DNA of 64,000 nt from positions 241,434 through 305,433 of the forward strand of contig JAPVLO010000977.1 of assembly GCA_027257055.1 (NCBI GenBank), given 5' to 3'. Every line of letters begins with the position of its first letter. The stretch's first letter is position 1. The notes beneath the pieces were generated by a model. That model worked only from the letters and a program-made list of their open reading frames with translations. It ran no database searches and was not told the DNA's origin. The DNA comes from Cephalopachus bancanus. Taxonomy: Eukaryota; Chordata; Mammalia; Primates; Tarsiidae. The position numbers were made by a program, and so were the translations under genes. Below, piece by piece: positions 24,000 through 34,930 of this stretch.

Positions 24000-24109
24000 T
24001 TTTCTGACACCCAAAGTAGATAACAGCTATAACCCAAGGAAGAGCAGGCCCAGCACAAAACACCCGATTTGGTTCAGCATCTTGCTCAGTGCAAATTCAG
24101 ACTGCGCCC
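24000..24109 (-). pseudogene. DRB copy A exon 4 (membrane segment), broken
   Basis: The exon is 110 bp against the usual 111. The reading runs through a connecting peptide and the start of the membrane helix (FVLGLLFLGL), then meets TAG. A 1-bp deletion follows before IYF. The donor has become AAATTAAGG, with no GT at the normal place. The acceptor CTCTCAG is intact. Confidence 0.9.
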
Positions 24110-24812
24110 CTGAGAGAAAAAGCCAGGTTTAGTAGTATTTTTTCCAAATGCTACTTATCTCATTAAGACCCCGAAACATAGTGCTTTGAGAACAAAGGAA
24201 GAAACCTGTCCTGGAATAACTAAAATCATTGACTGTTTCTGGAAAAGATATTTTAAAATCATACTGAGTAGCTACAAGTTTCAGGTATTAAATTCTTTCA
24301 AATATGCCTGCCCTAACATAAGGCACAACTTCAACATTTAGTGGACAAAAAGCATGAGACAATGACCTTAAAAGTAGCTTGTCTGAAGTGATAGAGGTCA
24401 TAAAAAGCAGAGCGAAGACTGAACTCCCCTCACATCTAGAAAGTCCTTATGTTGCTTCTATTTTAAGTTCACAATAATCACCACAGTGCAGCAGCACCAG
24501 AAGTACAACCCCAGCTCCAGAGCAAGAGTCTGGTGCCCAGGACCAAGAGAGTGACCAGACCTGTGATATCATGGGAAAGATCAAAACAGGGACAGCCTCT
24601 CCTATCCCTGCTGGGCATAGTTGCTTCCCCAAGAGCTATAGGTATTTCTAGAAACTAACACAAGGATAATATCCCCAGTGACCAGTGTTGAAGGAGAGAA
24701 AAATGTGGAGTAAATGAAAATATGATGTGGGAGAGAGGAGAAACCTGACACTCGATAAACAAAGACACTTCTCTGGTAAGTGAAAAATTTACAAAGTCAG
24801 GAAGCTTCTTAC

Positions 24813-25089
24813 TCCATTTCACTGTGACAGAGCTCATTGGGCTTGTGTACCCCACTTTGCAGCTGTAAACTTCTCCGCTCTGAAGAACTGTTTCAAGCAT
24901 CACCAGGGTCTGGTAGGTACAGTCTCCATTCTGGATCAAGCCTGTGGAAATCACCCCAGCCTCCTCTTCCTGGCCCTTCTGGAACCACTTGACTTCAGTG
25001 TTGCCTGGATAGAAACCACTCACAGAGCAGACCAGGAGGTTGTGGTGCTGCAGGGGCTTTGGAGGATATCTTAATCACCTTAGGCTGAA
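24813..25089 (-). pseudogene. DRB copy A exon 3 (beta-2 Ig domain), frameshifted
   Basis: The exon is 277 bp against 282 in DRB genes, with intact acceptor (CTCCCAG) and donor (GTAAG). After VQPKV a 1-bp gain and a 6-bp loss shift the frame before LLVCSV. Beyond this the Ig-domain text is good (SGFYPGNTEVKWF, LVMLETVLQSGEVYSC), with both cysteines present. One conserved tryptophan is cysteine (NGDCT). Confidence 0.93.
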
Positions 25090-25099
25090 CTGGGAGAAA

Positions 25100-26660
25100 A
25101 AAAGGTAGAGGGAGTAAGTGAGGAAGACAGAGTATGTCTCCTTGGTTGGCTGTTCTCTGCCTCTCTCCAAACTCAGGCTTCATCGCGGGCTAGCCTGCAT
25201 CAAAGCTGGCCAAGTGGCTTCCCAGTGTCCTGAGCCTTAAATTTAATCCTTTTAGCGGGGACCCATTAGATTGAAAGATGTTGAGGAAAATTGTGTTTGT
25301 TTGTTTTTCAAGGCTTTAAACTATTATTCATTGCTAAAGTGTTTACAAATCTTTGAAAGCATATAGTATATAAATTAAGAGTGTGGTTTCTGAAGCCAGA
25401 TTGTCTGGTTCAAATCTAGGCTCTGCTTCTCACTGGTTGATTCTGGAGGAGCTTTTCAATTCTTCCATGCCTCAACTTTCTCACCTATGGGGGATTATAA
25501 GACTAATTTACCTCTTGGAGTTATGTGAGGATTCATGCACCTAAACTATGAAAAACAATAACTGACTGTAGACGTCAACTTATGGAAGTGATTTATGATA
25601 TTTTTTTATTCTGAGGAAAGAAAGATGATTTAAAACAATATGGATAGATTAGGGGACAGAGTATTGTAGATAAGGAGATGGATTATATAACTTTAGGAAT
25701 GTGACTAGATGCACTCACCCTTTTTAGAACACCACAGAAATGGCTTTGCCCTTGGAAGGAGGAATAGATGAGGGATTCTCTAACTCATATGTCAAGTCCC
25801 TATTAAGTCCCTATAAAAGCATGGATCATAAAGGAGAAAGAAAGGAGTAAGGAAAGTTATTTTAAGAAGCTCTTATGTTTACATTCAGCTCATCAATCCA
25901 TCTCCTTTGCAAACAAGCATAACTATTATTAGAATTATCATTTTATAACTGTCTCTCCTTCTAGATCTGGGACTCATTAATAAGTGTGCTTAAGTGCCTA
26001 GGAAAATCCCTGACACTGACAGACCCTCAATAAATACAATTATTTTAAAAGAAAGAAGAAGTAACCTAGAGACAACATTTTTTGCAATATCACAATATGA
26101 TAGGTGTATGATGGATTATATATAAGTATCAAAAAGTTTGCAATATATTTCATTAAATAAAAATGTTCAAATTCTTAACATAAGAATAATTTTCAAAATC
26201 AAAATATAAACTAGAGAAAATGCTGAACCAAATATCAGCAAAGTGTCGATAGTCTTACTGTACAGAGAACCCATAAAAGCACCAAAAATATTAAGACCCC
26301 AGAAGTTACAGAAAATAGATAGCTGTCCATATCTATGATATACATTAAATAATTCTTAGAGCAGTAATAACAATTGGCAAAAAAATATGAAAAATGTTCA
26401 AGAGTCTCAAAAAGCAAAGAAATATAAATTAAAAATTTTAAAGATACACATTTTCAACATTTTGGGAATATTGTCAAAAAGATTAACAAAAGGGAATATG
26501 ATATAAGTTGTGTTATGTCTATAAAAAGAAATAACATATAACTATTTAAATATTGTTAACATTATTATAAAATTAGTAGCAATATGTTAGCAAAATTTTA
26601 ATTCAAGAAGCTGGTTTCACAATCATCTCAACTATGTAAAAATATGGTCCTTAGAAAAGC
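25100..26660. other. Intron 2 of DRB copy A, non-coding
   Basis: No gene is seen. The sequence is paralogous to intron 2 of copy B (57680-58620 side), for example the shared 'AATAAGTGTGCTTAA' near 25978 and 58563. It is AT-rich, with one Alu at its far end. Confidence 0.7.
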
Positions 26661-26667
26661 ATAAGTC

Positions 26668-26953
26668 TTTTTTTTTTTTTTGAGTTGGAGTCTCACTCTG
26701 TCTCCCAGAGTGCAGTGGCCACTCCCGGCCACCGCAGGCTCGAGCAGCTGGGCTCCGGCGATCCTTCTGCCTCAGCCTTCCAAGTAGCTGGAACTACACG
26801 CGTGTGCTACCACACCTGGCTAATTTTTGATTTATTGTAGAGATGAGGTCTCGCCAAGTTGCCCAGGCGGGTCTCAAATCCGCAGGCTCAGGCAATCCAC
26901 TCACCTTGGCCTCCCAAAGTTCTGGGATTACAGGCTGAGCCACCGAGCCAGGC
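26668..26953 (-). repeat. Alu, antisense, in intron 2 of DRB copy A
   Basis: A T-tract is followed by a reverse-complement strepsirrhine Alu ('GGCCACTCCCGGCCACCGCAG', 'GAGCCACCGAGCCAGGCC'). It is CpG-rich and apparently young. Confidence 0.92.
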
Positions 26954-27482
26954 CGAAAAGCGTAAGTCTTAAAGGAGAAGAAAGAAAGAAGGAAAATCAT
27001 TCATTTAAACAAGTTCTTACACTAAAGTATAAGACATAAAATGATCATTTTATAACTGTCACCCCTTTAAGCACACTAAGAAAATAGAAAAAATAGCAAG
27101 AAATTTAGACTGAAAAGAAGCCTTAGAAAAGTCAGAGGTTCTCTGAGGTCCTCTCACCTCCCTTAAAAATCAGTCTGCTCTTTTCTCTATGAAATGCGAA
27201 TGCAAACAAACACCACACTCTTTTATTTCGGAGAATGCAGAATCATGAAGGTGTGTGCCAAGCACAAGCTGTGACCAGTCTGCTCACGTCATCCCAAATC
27301 TTCCACAATCCTCATCTCTTCTTTACCCTGACCTCCATGCAGCTGTAGACATCATAAATTTCTCTTCCCCTGCAATCAAGGTCTCCTCCTTCTCCAGACC
27401 CTGTGCCACCACTCCCACCTCCCCTGCATCCCACCTCTCCTATAGCCACTACCAAGTTGAAGGCAGCTCCTGCATCCCTTCC

Positions 27483-27743
27483 CACAACGGCCACACAAAA
27501 CAAAATCCACATAGTTGTATGGGCAACTGTCCACCACTGCCCTCATCTTCTCCAGTCTGTCGTTCTGCTTGTTCCAGTCCTTGGCTTCTGGCCACCCCAG
27601 CTCAGTCACTGCCTGTAACTCCCCCATGTTACTGTCAAAATGCACAATCTCCTCTCAGAATTGGATATATCTCTCCACAAATTGCACCCACTCTGCCCAG
27701 TTGGCGCAATAGCACACAGCCTTATGTTGCTCCATAAAACGTG
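27483..27743 (-). pseudogene. DRB copy A exon 2 (beta-1 domain), nonsense and donor loss
   Basis: The exon is 261 bp (DRB norm 270), with an intact acceptor (CACACAG). In the DRB frame it reads through the N-terminal strand, then has TGA at the position normally Gln34 (…RYIQF-stop-EEIVHF), then the helix text [14 protein letters not shown] and [11 protein letters not shown]. The loss of three codons near the end keeps the frame. Cys15 and Cys79 remain. The Asn19 glycosylation site has become NWA. The donor GT is GG, so normal splicing to exon 3 is not expected. Confidence 0.92.
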
Positions 27744-28311
27744 CTGTGTGGAAACACAATACGGTCACACATGTGACCTCCTGGGAAGACACTGACTGCC
27801 ACAGTCACAGTTAGGGGTTTCATGGGCAGGGGATCTGGCATGAAGACACCTTGACTGGCCCCACCTGCAGCCTCCAATTACCAGCACCCCATGGGTTTGT
27901 CTTTCATATGCCTAAGGTGGAGGCATGCAGGAGTGAGGGTGGGGGGGTAGGGGGGTGGGTGGTGCGGGAAGGTAGCTTTTCTTATTCCAAGTTTTTGGGG
28001 ATCTACTACCCAATTTTGAGCCGAACTGCAGACTTCCTGTGCTGGAGGAGAGAAGAGGATCAGCTCATCACTAGGCCTGCATTGCCACCTCCTCCTTCCA
28101 AACTTTTCATCTCATATTCTTTACCCAATCCTTAAACGCTACCCAGCACCTTCATTTTCTAAATATTGCCTTTCTGCTGACCATGAGCCTGGCCTGTGTT
28201 GTCTCCTGGGAATCCAAACAAGAAAAAACCTACACCTCCTCTGGGCTTGTGGAACTCCAGGTGTAGTGAAAGTGATGAGCAAAATACAAAACATAAGAAT
28301 TTATGCAAGAC

Positions 28312-28545
28312 AGGTCAGGTGCCTGGGTTCATGCCTGTAATTGCAGCACTTTGGAAGAACCAGACCTAAGTATTGCTTGAGCCCAGTTATTTGACACCAG
28401 CCTAGGCAAAAAGGCAGAAAAAAATTAGTTGGCTGTGGTGGCACACACCTGAAGTCCCAGCTCCTTGAGAGGCTGAGTCTGCAATAAGCCAGTGATCCTG
28501 TCACTGCACTCCAGTCTGAGCACAGAGTAAGACTCAACTAAAAAA
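28312..28545 (+). repeat. Old Alu-like dimer in intron 1 of DRB copy A
   Basis: This is a diverged sense Alu (GTGCCTGGGTTCATGCCTGTAA, '…CACTGCACTCCAGTCTGAGC'). The left arm is shortened. Confidence 0.8.
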
Positions 28546-28549
28546 ACAT

Positions 28550-29056
28550 TATACAGGAATGAGAATGTCAAAATAAAAGTGTGGAGTTCAGTAACAGAGA
28601 GTAATAGGATGATCTAAACTATATTAAAGTGACAAAGAAGCATTCTCTGAAAAGTGACAGTTAAGATGTGATATGATGGGTTAAGGTGCTGTGAGCCAGT
28701 GTCAGAGTGGAGTGTGTATGTACGTGATTAGACAAAAAGGGAGACACATTTTTAGGTAAGCATAATGTCATGTGCAAAACCTTGAAATAATTGATGAACT
28801 TCAAGAAACTTGAAGAAAGGTCACTGCAGCACAGAGTGAGGGGAAGGAGGATAAAAGATTAGACTGGAGAAATCACAAGAAGGTGAGTACAGGCCTACAA
28901 ACCATTTTTTTTTTTTTGTATTTCTAAATCCAGAAAGCTCAGAAATCCAGGTTTATTTTTAATTTGGCAAATATGACTTGATGAGGTAAGGAGTAAAAAT
29001 AGTCTCAGAGTCCTTATCAGTGAAAAGTGCTTCTGTAGTTTCAACATGGATAATTA
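28550..29056. other. Intron 1 of DRB copy A, non-coding
   Basis: No gene is seen. The sequence matches 60080-60690 of copy B. A run of T at 28909-28919 interrupts it. Confidence 0.7.
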
Positions 29057-30345
29057 TACAAAGTCTGACAATTAAGATGGCAAACTCATCCTAGAAAAAC
29101 TACTACATATCTCATTTCTGAATATCATTATGGTCACCTTTGAAGTACTCCCCTTGGGAAGTTATGCACTGATGCCAGCACCTAGTCTACCTGTCAAAGC
29201 AGTTTTGGAAGTCTGTCTAGGATGACCATCAGAGCCATCATTGCATTACCCTTGATGTCCTGAATGTCATCAAAATGCTTTCCTTTCAACACTTCCTTTA
29301 TCTTTGGATAAGTAAAAAAGTCATTGGGGATCAGATCAGGTGAGAAGGGAAGGTATTCCAATACAGTTATTTGTTTACTGGCTAAAAACTCCCTCACAGA
29401 CAGTGCTATGTGAGCTGGTGCATTGCCCTGACACAAGAGCCATGAGTCACTGGCAAAAAGTTCAAGTCGTTTTCATCTAACATTTTCCCGCAGCCTTTCC
29501 AGCACTTCCAAATAGTAAACTTGGCTAACTGTTTGTCCAGTTGGTACAATTTCATAATGAACAATCCTTGTGATATCAAAAAAAGTTAGCAACATCATTT
29601 GGACTCAATTTGAACTGACAGAACTTTTTGGTCATGGAGAATCGGCTGACTTCCATTGTGCACTTCAATGCTTTGTTTCAGAGTCATCTTGGTACACTCA
29701 TCTTTCATCACCAGTGGTAACATGACCCAAACCACTGCCTTGCCTTTCCAAAAGGTCTTAGCAGACTTCGACTCTCCTTTGTTTTTGTTCATCAGTGAAT
29801 TCCTTTGGGACCATTTTTGCACACACCTTTCTTATTCCAAGATTTTCAGTTAAGATTTTCTGTTTCTCTATTGATGTTTATCTGGACTGTTATGCTTCTC
29901 ACAGTCAGCTGACAATTTTGATGCACAATTCGATGAATTTTGCAATCTTTTCATCTGTTCTGCTTGTTACTGGCCATCCTGACCTTTCTTCATCAGTGAT
30001 GCTTTTTCTCCCCTCAGAAGAATGTTCAATCCACTTGAACACTGTTTTCTTCATGGCATTATCCTCATAAACTTGGACTAACATGTCCCTGATTTCACTT
30101 CCACTCTTGCCAAGTTTAACAAGAAATTTAATGTTTGTTCATTGCTCTAATTCAGGTTCTGACATTCTTGCAACGGCACACAAAAACAATAGTGAACTCC
30201 ACTCAGCAAGACACGACCACACATCAACACAAACACAGCTGTGAGACACTGATATTCCAAGGTTATGAAGCCTTACAGAGTTGTTTGTACAGTGCTGCCA
30301 CCTTAAGCGCACAGTGGCAAGTTCACGACATGGTTAGACCTCATA
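29057..30345 (-). mobile_element. Full-length Tc1/mariner transposon, defective transposase
   Basis: This is a mariner of about 1.29 kb. Its terminal repeats begin TACAAAGTCTGACAATTAAG on the left and, in reverse complement, TATGAGGTCTAACCATG on the right, at TA dinucleotides. The transposase is on the minus strand and broken by stops. The best piece is 29194-29436, reading GNAPAHIALSVREFLA and SPDLIPNDFF. In mariner transposases the second catalytic aspartate starts the DNAPAH-type motif; here it is Gly (codon GGC). The third aspartate, in NDFF, is present. The element is absent from the matching place in copy B (near 60690), so it arrived after the duplication or was lost there. Confidence 0.9.
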
Positions 30346-30487
30346 TAGACATACATATAAATGTATAGAGATATATATCATATACTGTATATTTTTCCTA
30401 TTTTTGACTTTAATGCAACTGTGAAAATGTTAAAAAGAGTTAAAGAATAATCTCTGCAGTTGAAAGTGCAATAAGAAGTCAACTAGA

Positions 30488-30780
30488 GCCGGGCTCGGTG
30501 GCTCAGCCTGTAATCCCACGCCTTTGGGAGGCTGAGGTGAGTGGATTGCCTGAGCCCGTGGGTTCGAGACCCGCCTGGGCAGCGAGACCTCATCTCTACA
30601 ATAAATCAAAAAAATCAGCTGGGCATGGTAGCGCATGCCTGTAATTCCGGCTACTCGGAAGGCTGAGGCGGAAGGATTGCCGGAGCCCAGTGGGTCAAGG
30701 CTGCGGTGGCCGGGAGCGGCCACTGCACTCCAGTCTGGGCGACAGAGTGAGAATCCAACTCAAAAAAAAAAAAAAAAAAA
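30488..30780 (+). repeat. Young Alu with perfect target-site duplication
   Basis: This is a full Alu dimer, CpG-rich, with a 3' poly-A of about 20. It is flanked by a perfect 15-bp duplication AAGAAGTCAACTAGA at 30473-30487 and 30781-30795. It looks like the youngest Alu in the window. Confidence 0.95.
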
Positions 30781-30795
30781 AAGAAGTCAACTAGA

Positions 30796-31944
30796 AGCAG
30801 CTACTATGTGCCTTTCTCACATAGAGGAACCAAAGTATGGAGAGAATTTCAACACTCTAAGCAGGGAGAGAATTTCAACACTCTAAGCAGGATGACCCAG
30901 AGTGCTTCCCAGAATTCACCAGAGAAGCAGGGGGACCCACAGAAATCAGAGAAGAGTGAAATCAAACAGCCTACTGAGCCAGATTCAACATGGTGCACTG
31001 AGAGTCTCACCCCAGGGGGGTGAAGGGTGAGTGAATGAGTGAGAAATCCCCAGGACCTCACACTGTCGTGGACCCCTGTAATCTGAGTCGAGGGAGATCC
31101 TCCGACACAGCCCCCTTACCTCCACCCCAAAGCCCCAGACCAACATAGAGTCCCAACAGCAACTGTGCAGAGCAATTGCCCACGCCTATGAAGAATCCCT
31201 CAGGTCTTTGATCATTGGGTGGCTTAGCACGAGTTACTGCCACCCATCAAAGAGGGAGGTTCAAGCACTCCTTTGAGAATGACAAACATTTATGACTGCT
31301 GTATCCGCTGCCGCTGCTGCCTCTGAGACAAACAGAGGGAGGGGAACAGTCCAGCAAAGTGGTATGGTGCGTTCCCAGCTTGCGATATGTTGGGACGTCC
31401 CCACCCTCCCCCACCTCGACTGCTTCCCTTCATTTAACAGATTGCCTTCTACCGGCTCATAAGAGACTTTGGGGGTCCCATAACTGCCTGGACGCTGCTG
31501 CAGAGAGCCACCGCCCCTCATGAAGGCTAGCTGCTGGAGCTATTAGGCCCTCTGTAGTGGCCATTTGCAGCTGCTGTAGCTCCCTCCTCCTGTCACCCAG
31601 GGCCAGGGAGGGAACGGTAGCACCAGGTATTTGCCAGCACACCTCCTCAATGCAGGTTGTAAAGCTGAAATAAACGGAGCAGCAAGCTGACAGGGTGCCC
31701 CTCACCCTTTCCTATCTCAGCTGCTTCGCCTCAGACGGAGGTCACCTGTTTCAGGCCCCTCAAGGAGCGAGGAGGACCCGGCACTGCAACCCGATCACTG
31801 CAACCAAGGCCTGGTGGTCTTCCGGCCCTCACTTTAAGCGCCATCTACGTTCTGCGGCCTGAACTACACCACCTAACAACAGCTTCACATCACAACCAGC
31901 ATTGTCAGAGACCGTCACTTCAGTACCCTAGCTGAAACCAAGGG
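30796..31944 (+). repeat. Unclassified GC-richer repeat, possibly an L1 5' UTR
   Basis: This segment of about 1.1 kb differs from its AT-rich surroundings in composition. It has CCGCTGCCGCTGCTGCC near 31306 and many short C/G runs. It is missing from copy B, where sequence equivalent to 30470 and 31945 is separated by different DNA. There is no coherent long reading frame. A retroelement 5' region, such as a strepsirrhine L1 5' UTR, is my best guess and is unproven. Confidence 0.4.
30838..30889 (+). repeat. Tandem duplication of a 26-bp unit
   Basis: The unit GGAGAGAATTTCAACACTCT followed by AAGCAG is present twice in a row with no difference. It sits at the start of the unclassified GC-richer segment. 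Confidence 0.9.
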
Positions 31945-34400
31945 TGAAAAAGCCATTATTATTTTGCATAAATTTAGAGTTACATGAAAAAAAAATCTGT
32001 CCTTGAAAATCTTGGTCCTACATAAGACACATTTTCTAGGAATCTGGTCTCAGTGCAGAGCTATTTTTCCCACAATATTAATGTCAGAACCAAGACTTAC
32101 TGATTTATTTGCCTAACCAATCAGTCACTGACTCATATAATTTATCTTTCACATCATTTTCCTTCTTAATTTCTCTGCCACTGGTCCACAACTAATCCAA
32201 AGAAATAAACTACAGATGGTGGAACCCCCCCCATTAGTCCTGTGAAGAGGAATAACCATCCAACTGATTATTTTCCTTCAGTCTCTTAGCCCAACAATAG
32301 GAGGGAGACTAAAAAATTTTAAAAACAAAAAACGAAATTCTCGTTTGGAGGGTGGATCCCTTGTACCCTTGTAGTACAAGTTTCTCTGGAAAAGTAAGTG
32401 CTCTAGGAACTCATCACTTTAAGTGTACCAGCTAGTGTTTTTGTGAGAGGCTGCATTTGGCTTCAGTGAATTTTTTTTTAAGATCCTTTCAAGGCTTCTG
32501 CCTCTTTCATATGGGTAATTTATGAGCACACCCGCCCACACAGCACTAAGTGTTCAGCAGTTTTTGACCAAAAACACTATGAACCCCGTGCCCCATTATC
32601 CCTACTCATTCAATCTGGCTCCAGTGACTTTTTTGTTTGTTTCCTGAAAAAAGTCCTCAAGGGGAAATGTGGAAGAGGTGAAACAAAAAAACAGCAGATG
32701 CACTAAAAGGCATCAAAATTGACTAGTTCCAAAACTATTTTGAGCAACGGAAAAAGCATCTCAGTAGGTGTATTGCAGCAAACAGAAAGTACTTTGAGGG
32801 TAACTGAAGTTTAAACATAAAAGAATACTCAATTTTTAACAAATAAATTCTAAATTTTGGAGAGATCCCCCTCAAATAGGTACAAATCAAGTTGCCAGAC
32901 TTGGTCAGATGTAGAACTCTCACTTCTATAGTCAAGTCCCCTCATATGAGGAAAAACTAAGACGATTACATTCTCAAACAGACAGTTTACAAAAATGAGA
33001 AGATGCCAAAAGTTTGAGTAGAAACCTTCTTACAAAGTTCCCTTTGCTCTTTAAAAATGACAGTGGAAAGTAGAGCACTCTGGATCAAACAAGGTAGATC
33101 TTCTTATTTACATATTTTAAGTACCTTCCTTACAGATAAAATAATGCCAAGTTAAATTTGGATTTCAAATATAGTATTGTGTTTATGTGATTTTTATTTT
33201 TTTTTGGCAGTCTTAGACCAATTTGCTAATAAAATCTTAGAAGAAAGAGTGAATTCCTACTCCTTTGTATTTGTTCTTCAACATATATCCATGATAACCT
33301 GCTCATAGTGTGAACCCATATAGATCTTTTCAAACTCTAAAATAATTTAGAGTTTCTCCTATATATTTGGACTGAAATCTTTTGCATCTTCTCCACCCTA
33401 AGATATACATGGTATATGTGAACATCAGAAGCTTGATTAATAAATCGAACCCAGTATAGTTACTATGTATTAATGATGATAAAAGCTTAGACTCTAGAAT
33501 CAGAAAATCTAAATTGAAACATGATCTCTTCTACTTGGGTCAGTTTAACATCTGTAATCCCTTTCCCCTTATCTGTACAATAGATTTAATAAACACGTAT
33601 TCCTAACAGGATTATTGTTAAGCATAAAATTAAGAAATGGCCCTTCTTAGTGCTGATCATATGATAAGCACACTAATATATTTATCATTTGATTTTTATT
33701 ATCCCTGTAAAGGTAAACTCACACTGACTTTCTATTCCTTAAATCCTAAAGCAAATAATATCTTCATCATGATTTGGCATTGTCTTCTGTTAATTGTATC
33801 ACTAATTATCAATTTTACCATGTAAGGGACAATCTTTCTATTGGTTTATGTATAATAAAAATAAAACACAAATGGGTATAATGACATAAAAAGAGAGGAA
33901 CTTTCTACATGCTCAGATATATACTGCAATAGTTTCTAACAATAATTATGTGACAACAGGTAGTTTACTTAAACCCTTCGAATTTTAGATTCTGCAGATA
34001 TATATTTTTTAAATGCTACAGATAGGATAGTTATTAGAATTGCATACTGAAATTTCTAGGCCTGCACATAGCCACTACAAAATGCTACAATGCTCCAAGA
34101 TGATAGAGATCAGATTTTCTTCATCACTCCATTCTCATCACCTACAATGATAAATAGTTTATTCTAAGTCACTAATAAATATTGATTGTATGAATTAATG
34201 ATCTGTTGTATAGCTACTCACCATTGTATACAAGGACTCTCTAGTGCTTCCTTGCAAATGACTGAGCAGCTCTCTGTGGTTCACAGGTACCCGGCTTCTT
34301 TTCAGCCTCTTTATTCTTTCTTTTTAGATCCAGTTGGGTCCCTGACAACAAAACAGCATTCCCTGAGGCCCACTACTAAAAAAAATCAGCTGTAATGCAG
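31945..34400. other. Intron 1 of DRB copy A, paralogous to copy B intron 1
   Basis: No gene is seen. It matches 61620-63575 over its whole length, for example 'ACCAAGACTTACTGATTT' at 32091 with 'ACCAAGATTTACTGATTT' at 61770, and the 'ATCACTAATTA' region near 33800 with 62980. The match ends near 34390. No DRB exon 1 (leader) sequence is present here or further right to 37400. Confidence 0.75.
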
Positions 34401-34489
34401 CTTTCACTTTTTCAGTTCCCATACTTCAAATAGTCTAGTTAAGTTTCCACAGAGTATACTTTAGTGACAGAAACATCAAGTCGACCACA

Positions 34490-34928
34490 CCCACTGTCCC
34501 TTTTTCTGTCATGTTCTCACTTCATCTACCTTTTAGTGGCGCTCCCTACTACCGGCCCTGTTCTATCTCCCCTGTTCTATCTCCCTTGAACTCTCATCCC
34601 TTAGCTCTTCACCTGGCTGTCTTCTCATCAGTCTTGTCTCAGCTAAATGTCACTTTCTCAGGGACTGCTTCCTAACCACTAACGCTGAAGTTGAGTGAAT
34701 CCGGTTCTCTCTGTTCTTTCACCCTGATGTCCTTTCTTCAGAGCACTTGTAGTTCTATGAAATTTTCTTCTTTGTTAAATATTTGTTGATTATGGTTGGT
34801 CACCTCTGCTATTAGGTAAGTTCCATCAGAGTAGGTTCTTTTTTATCTTATCTTATTTAAATAGAACTCACTAAGCCTAGAAAGGAGTCCAATACACAAT
34901 AGGCGCCAAAGAAAATATTTGTGGTCTA
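34490..34928 (+). repeat. LINE L2 3' end
   Basis: This is an old L2 3' region in sense orientation: 'CTCAGCTAAATGTCACTTTC', 'AGGTAAGTTCCATCAGAG', and an end in CACAATAGGCGCCAAAGAAAATATTTGTG, the typical L2 tail form. Confidence 0.8.
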
Positions 34929-34930
34929 AA

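Larger units (their letters stand above)
22318..27743 (-). pseudogene. MHC class II DR beta-like pseudogene (copy A), exons 2-6
   Basis: This is a decayed class II DRB-type gene. A working DR beta chain pairs with DR alpha to present peptides to CD4 T cells. Exons 2 (beta-1), 3 (beta-2), 4 (membrane/connecting), 5 and 6 (tail plus 3' UTR) lie in the normal order on the minus strand with normal spacing. The damage visible is: an in-frame stop and lost donor in exon 2; a net 5-bp loss in exon 3; a stop, a 1-bp deletion and a lost donor in exon 4; and a lost acceptor and stop codon in exon 6. No exon 1 or promoter (W/X/Y boxes) is found between 27744 and the next unit. The intron-2 GT/GA microsatellite of DRB genes is missing. 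It is clearly DRB-like rather than DQB-like (AVTELG…PEA…W…DRLE). The best reading is an old DRB pseudogene; the lineage name cannot be given. Confidence 0.92.

Noticed and set aside
27255..27737. 160-codon plus-strand frame opposite DRB copy A exon 2
   Set aside because: It is an antisense shadow of the exon; its Ser/Pro-rich content is what reversed class II text gives.
27483..27743. Copy A exon 2 as a DQB-type exon
   Set aside because: The helix text AVTELG…W…DRLE and the neighbouring exons fit DRB better than DQB.
34490..34930. Possible DRB exon 1 or promoter near the end of paralogy
   Set aside because: The sequence is an L2 3' end; no leader peptide or class II W/X/Y-box arrangement was found.
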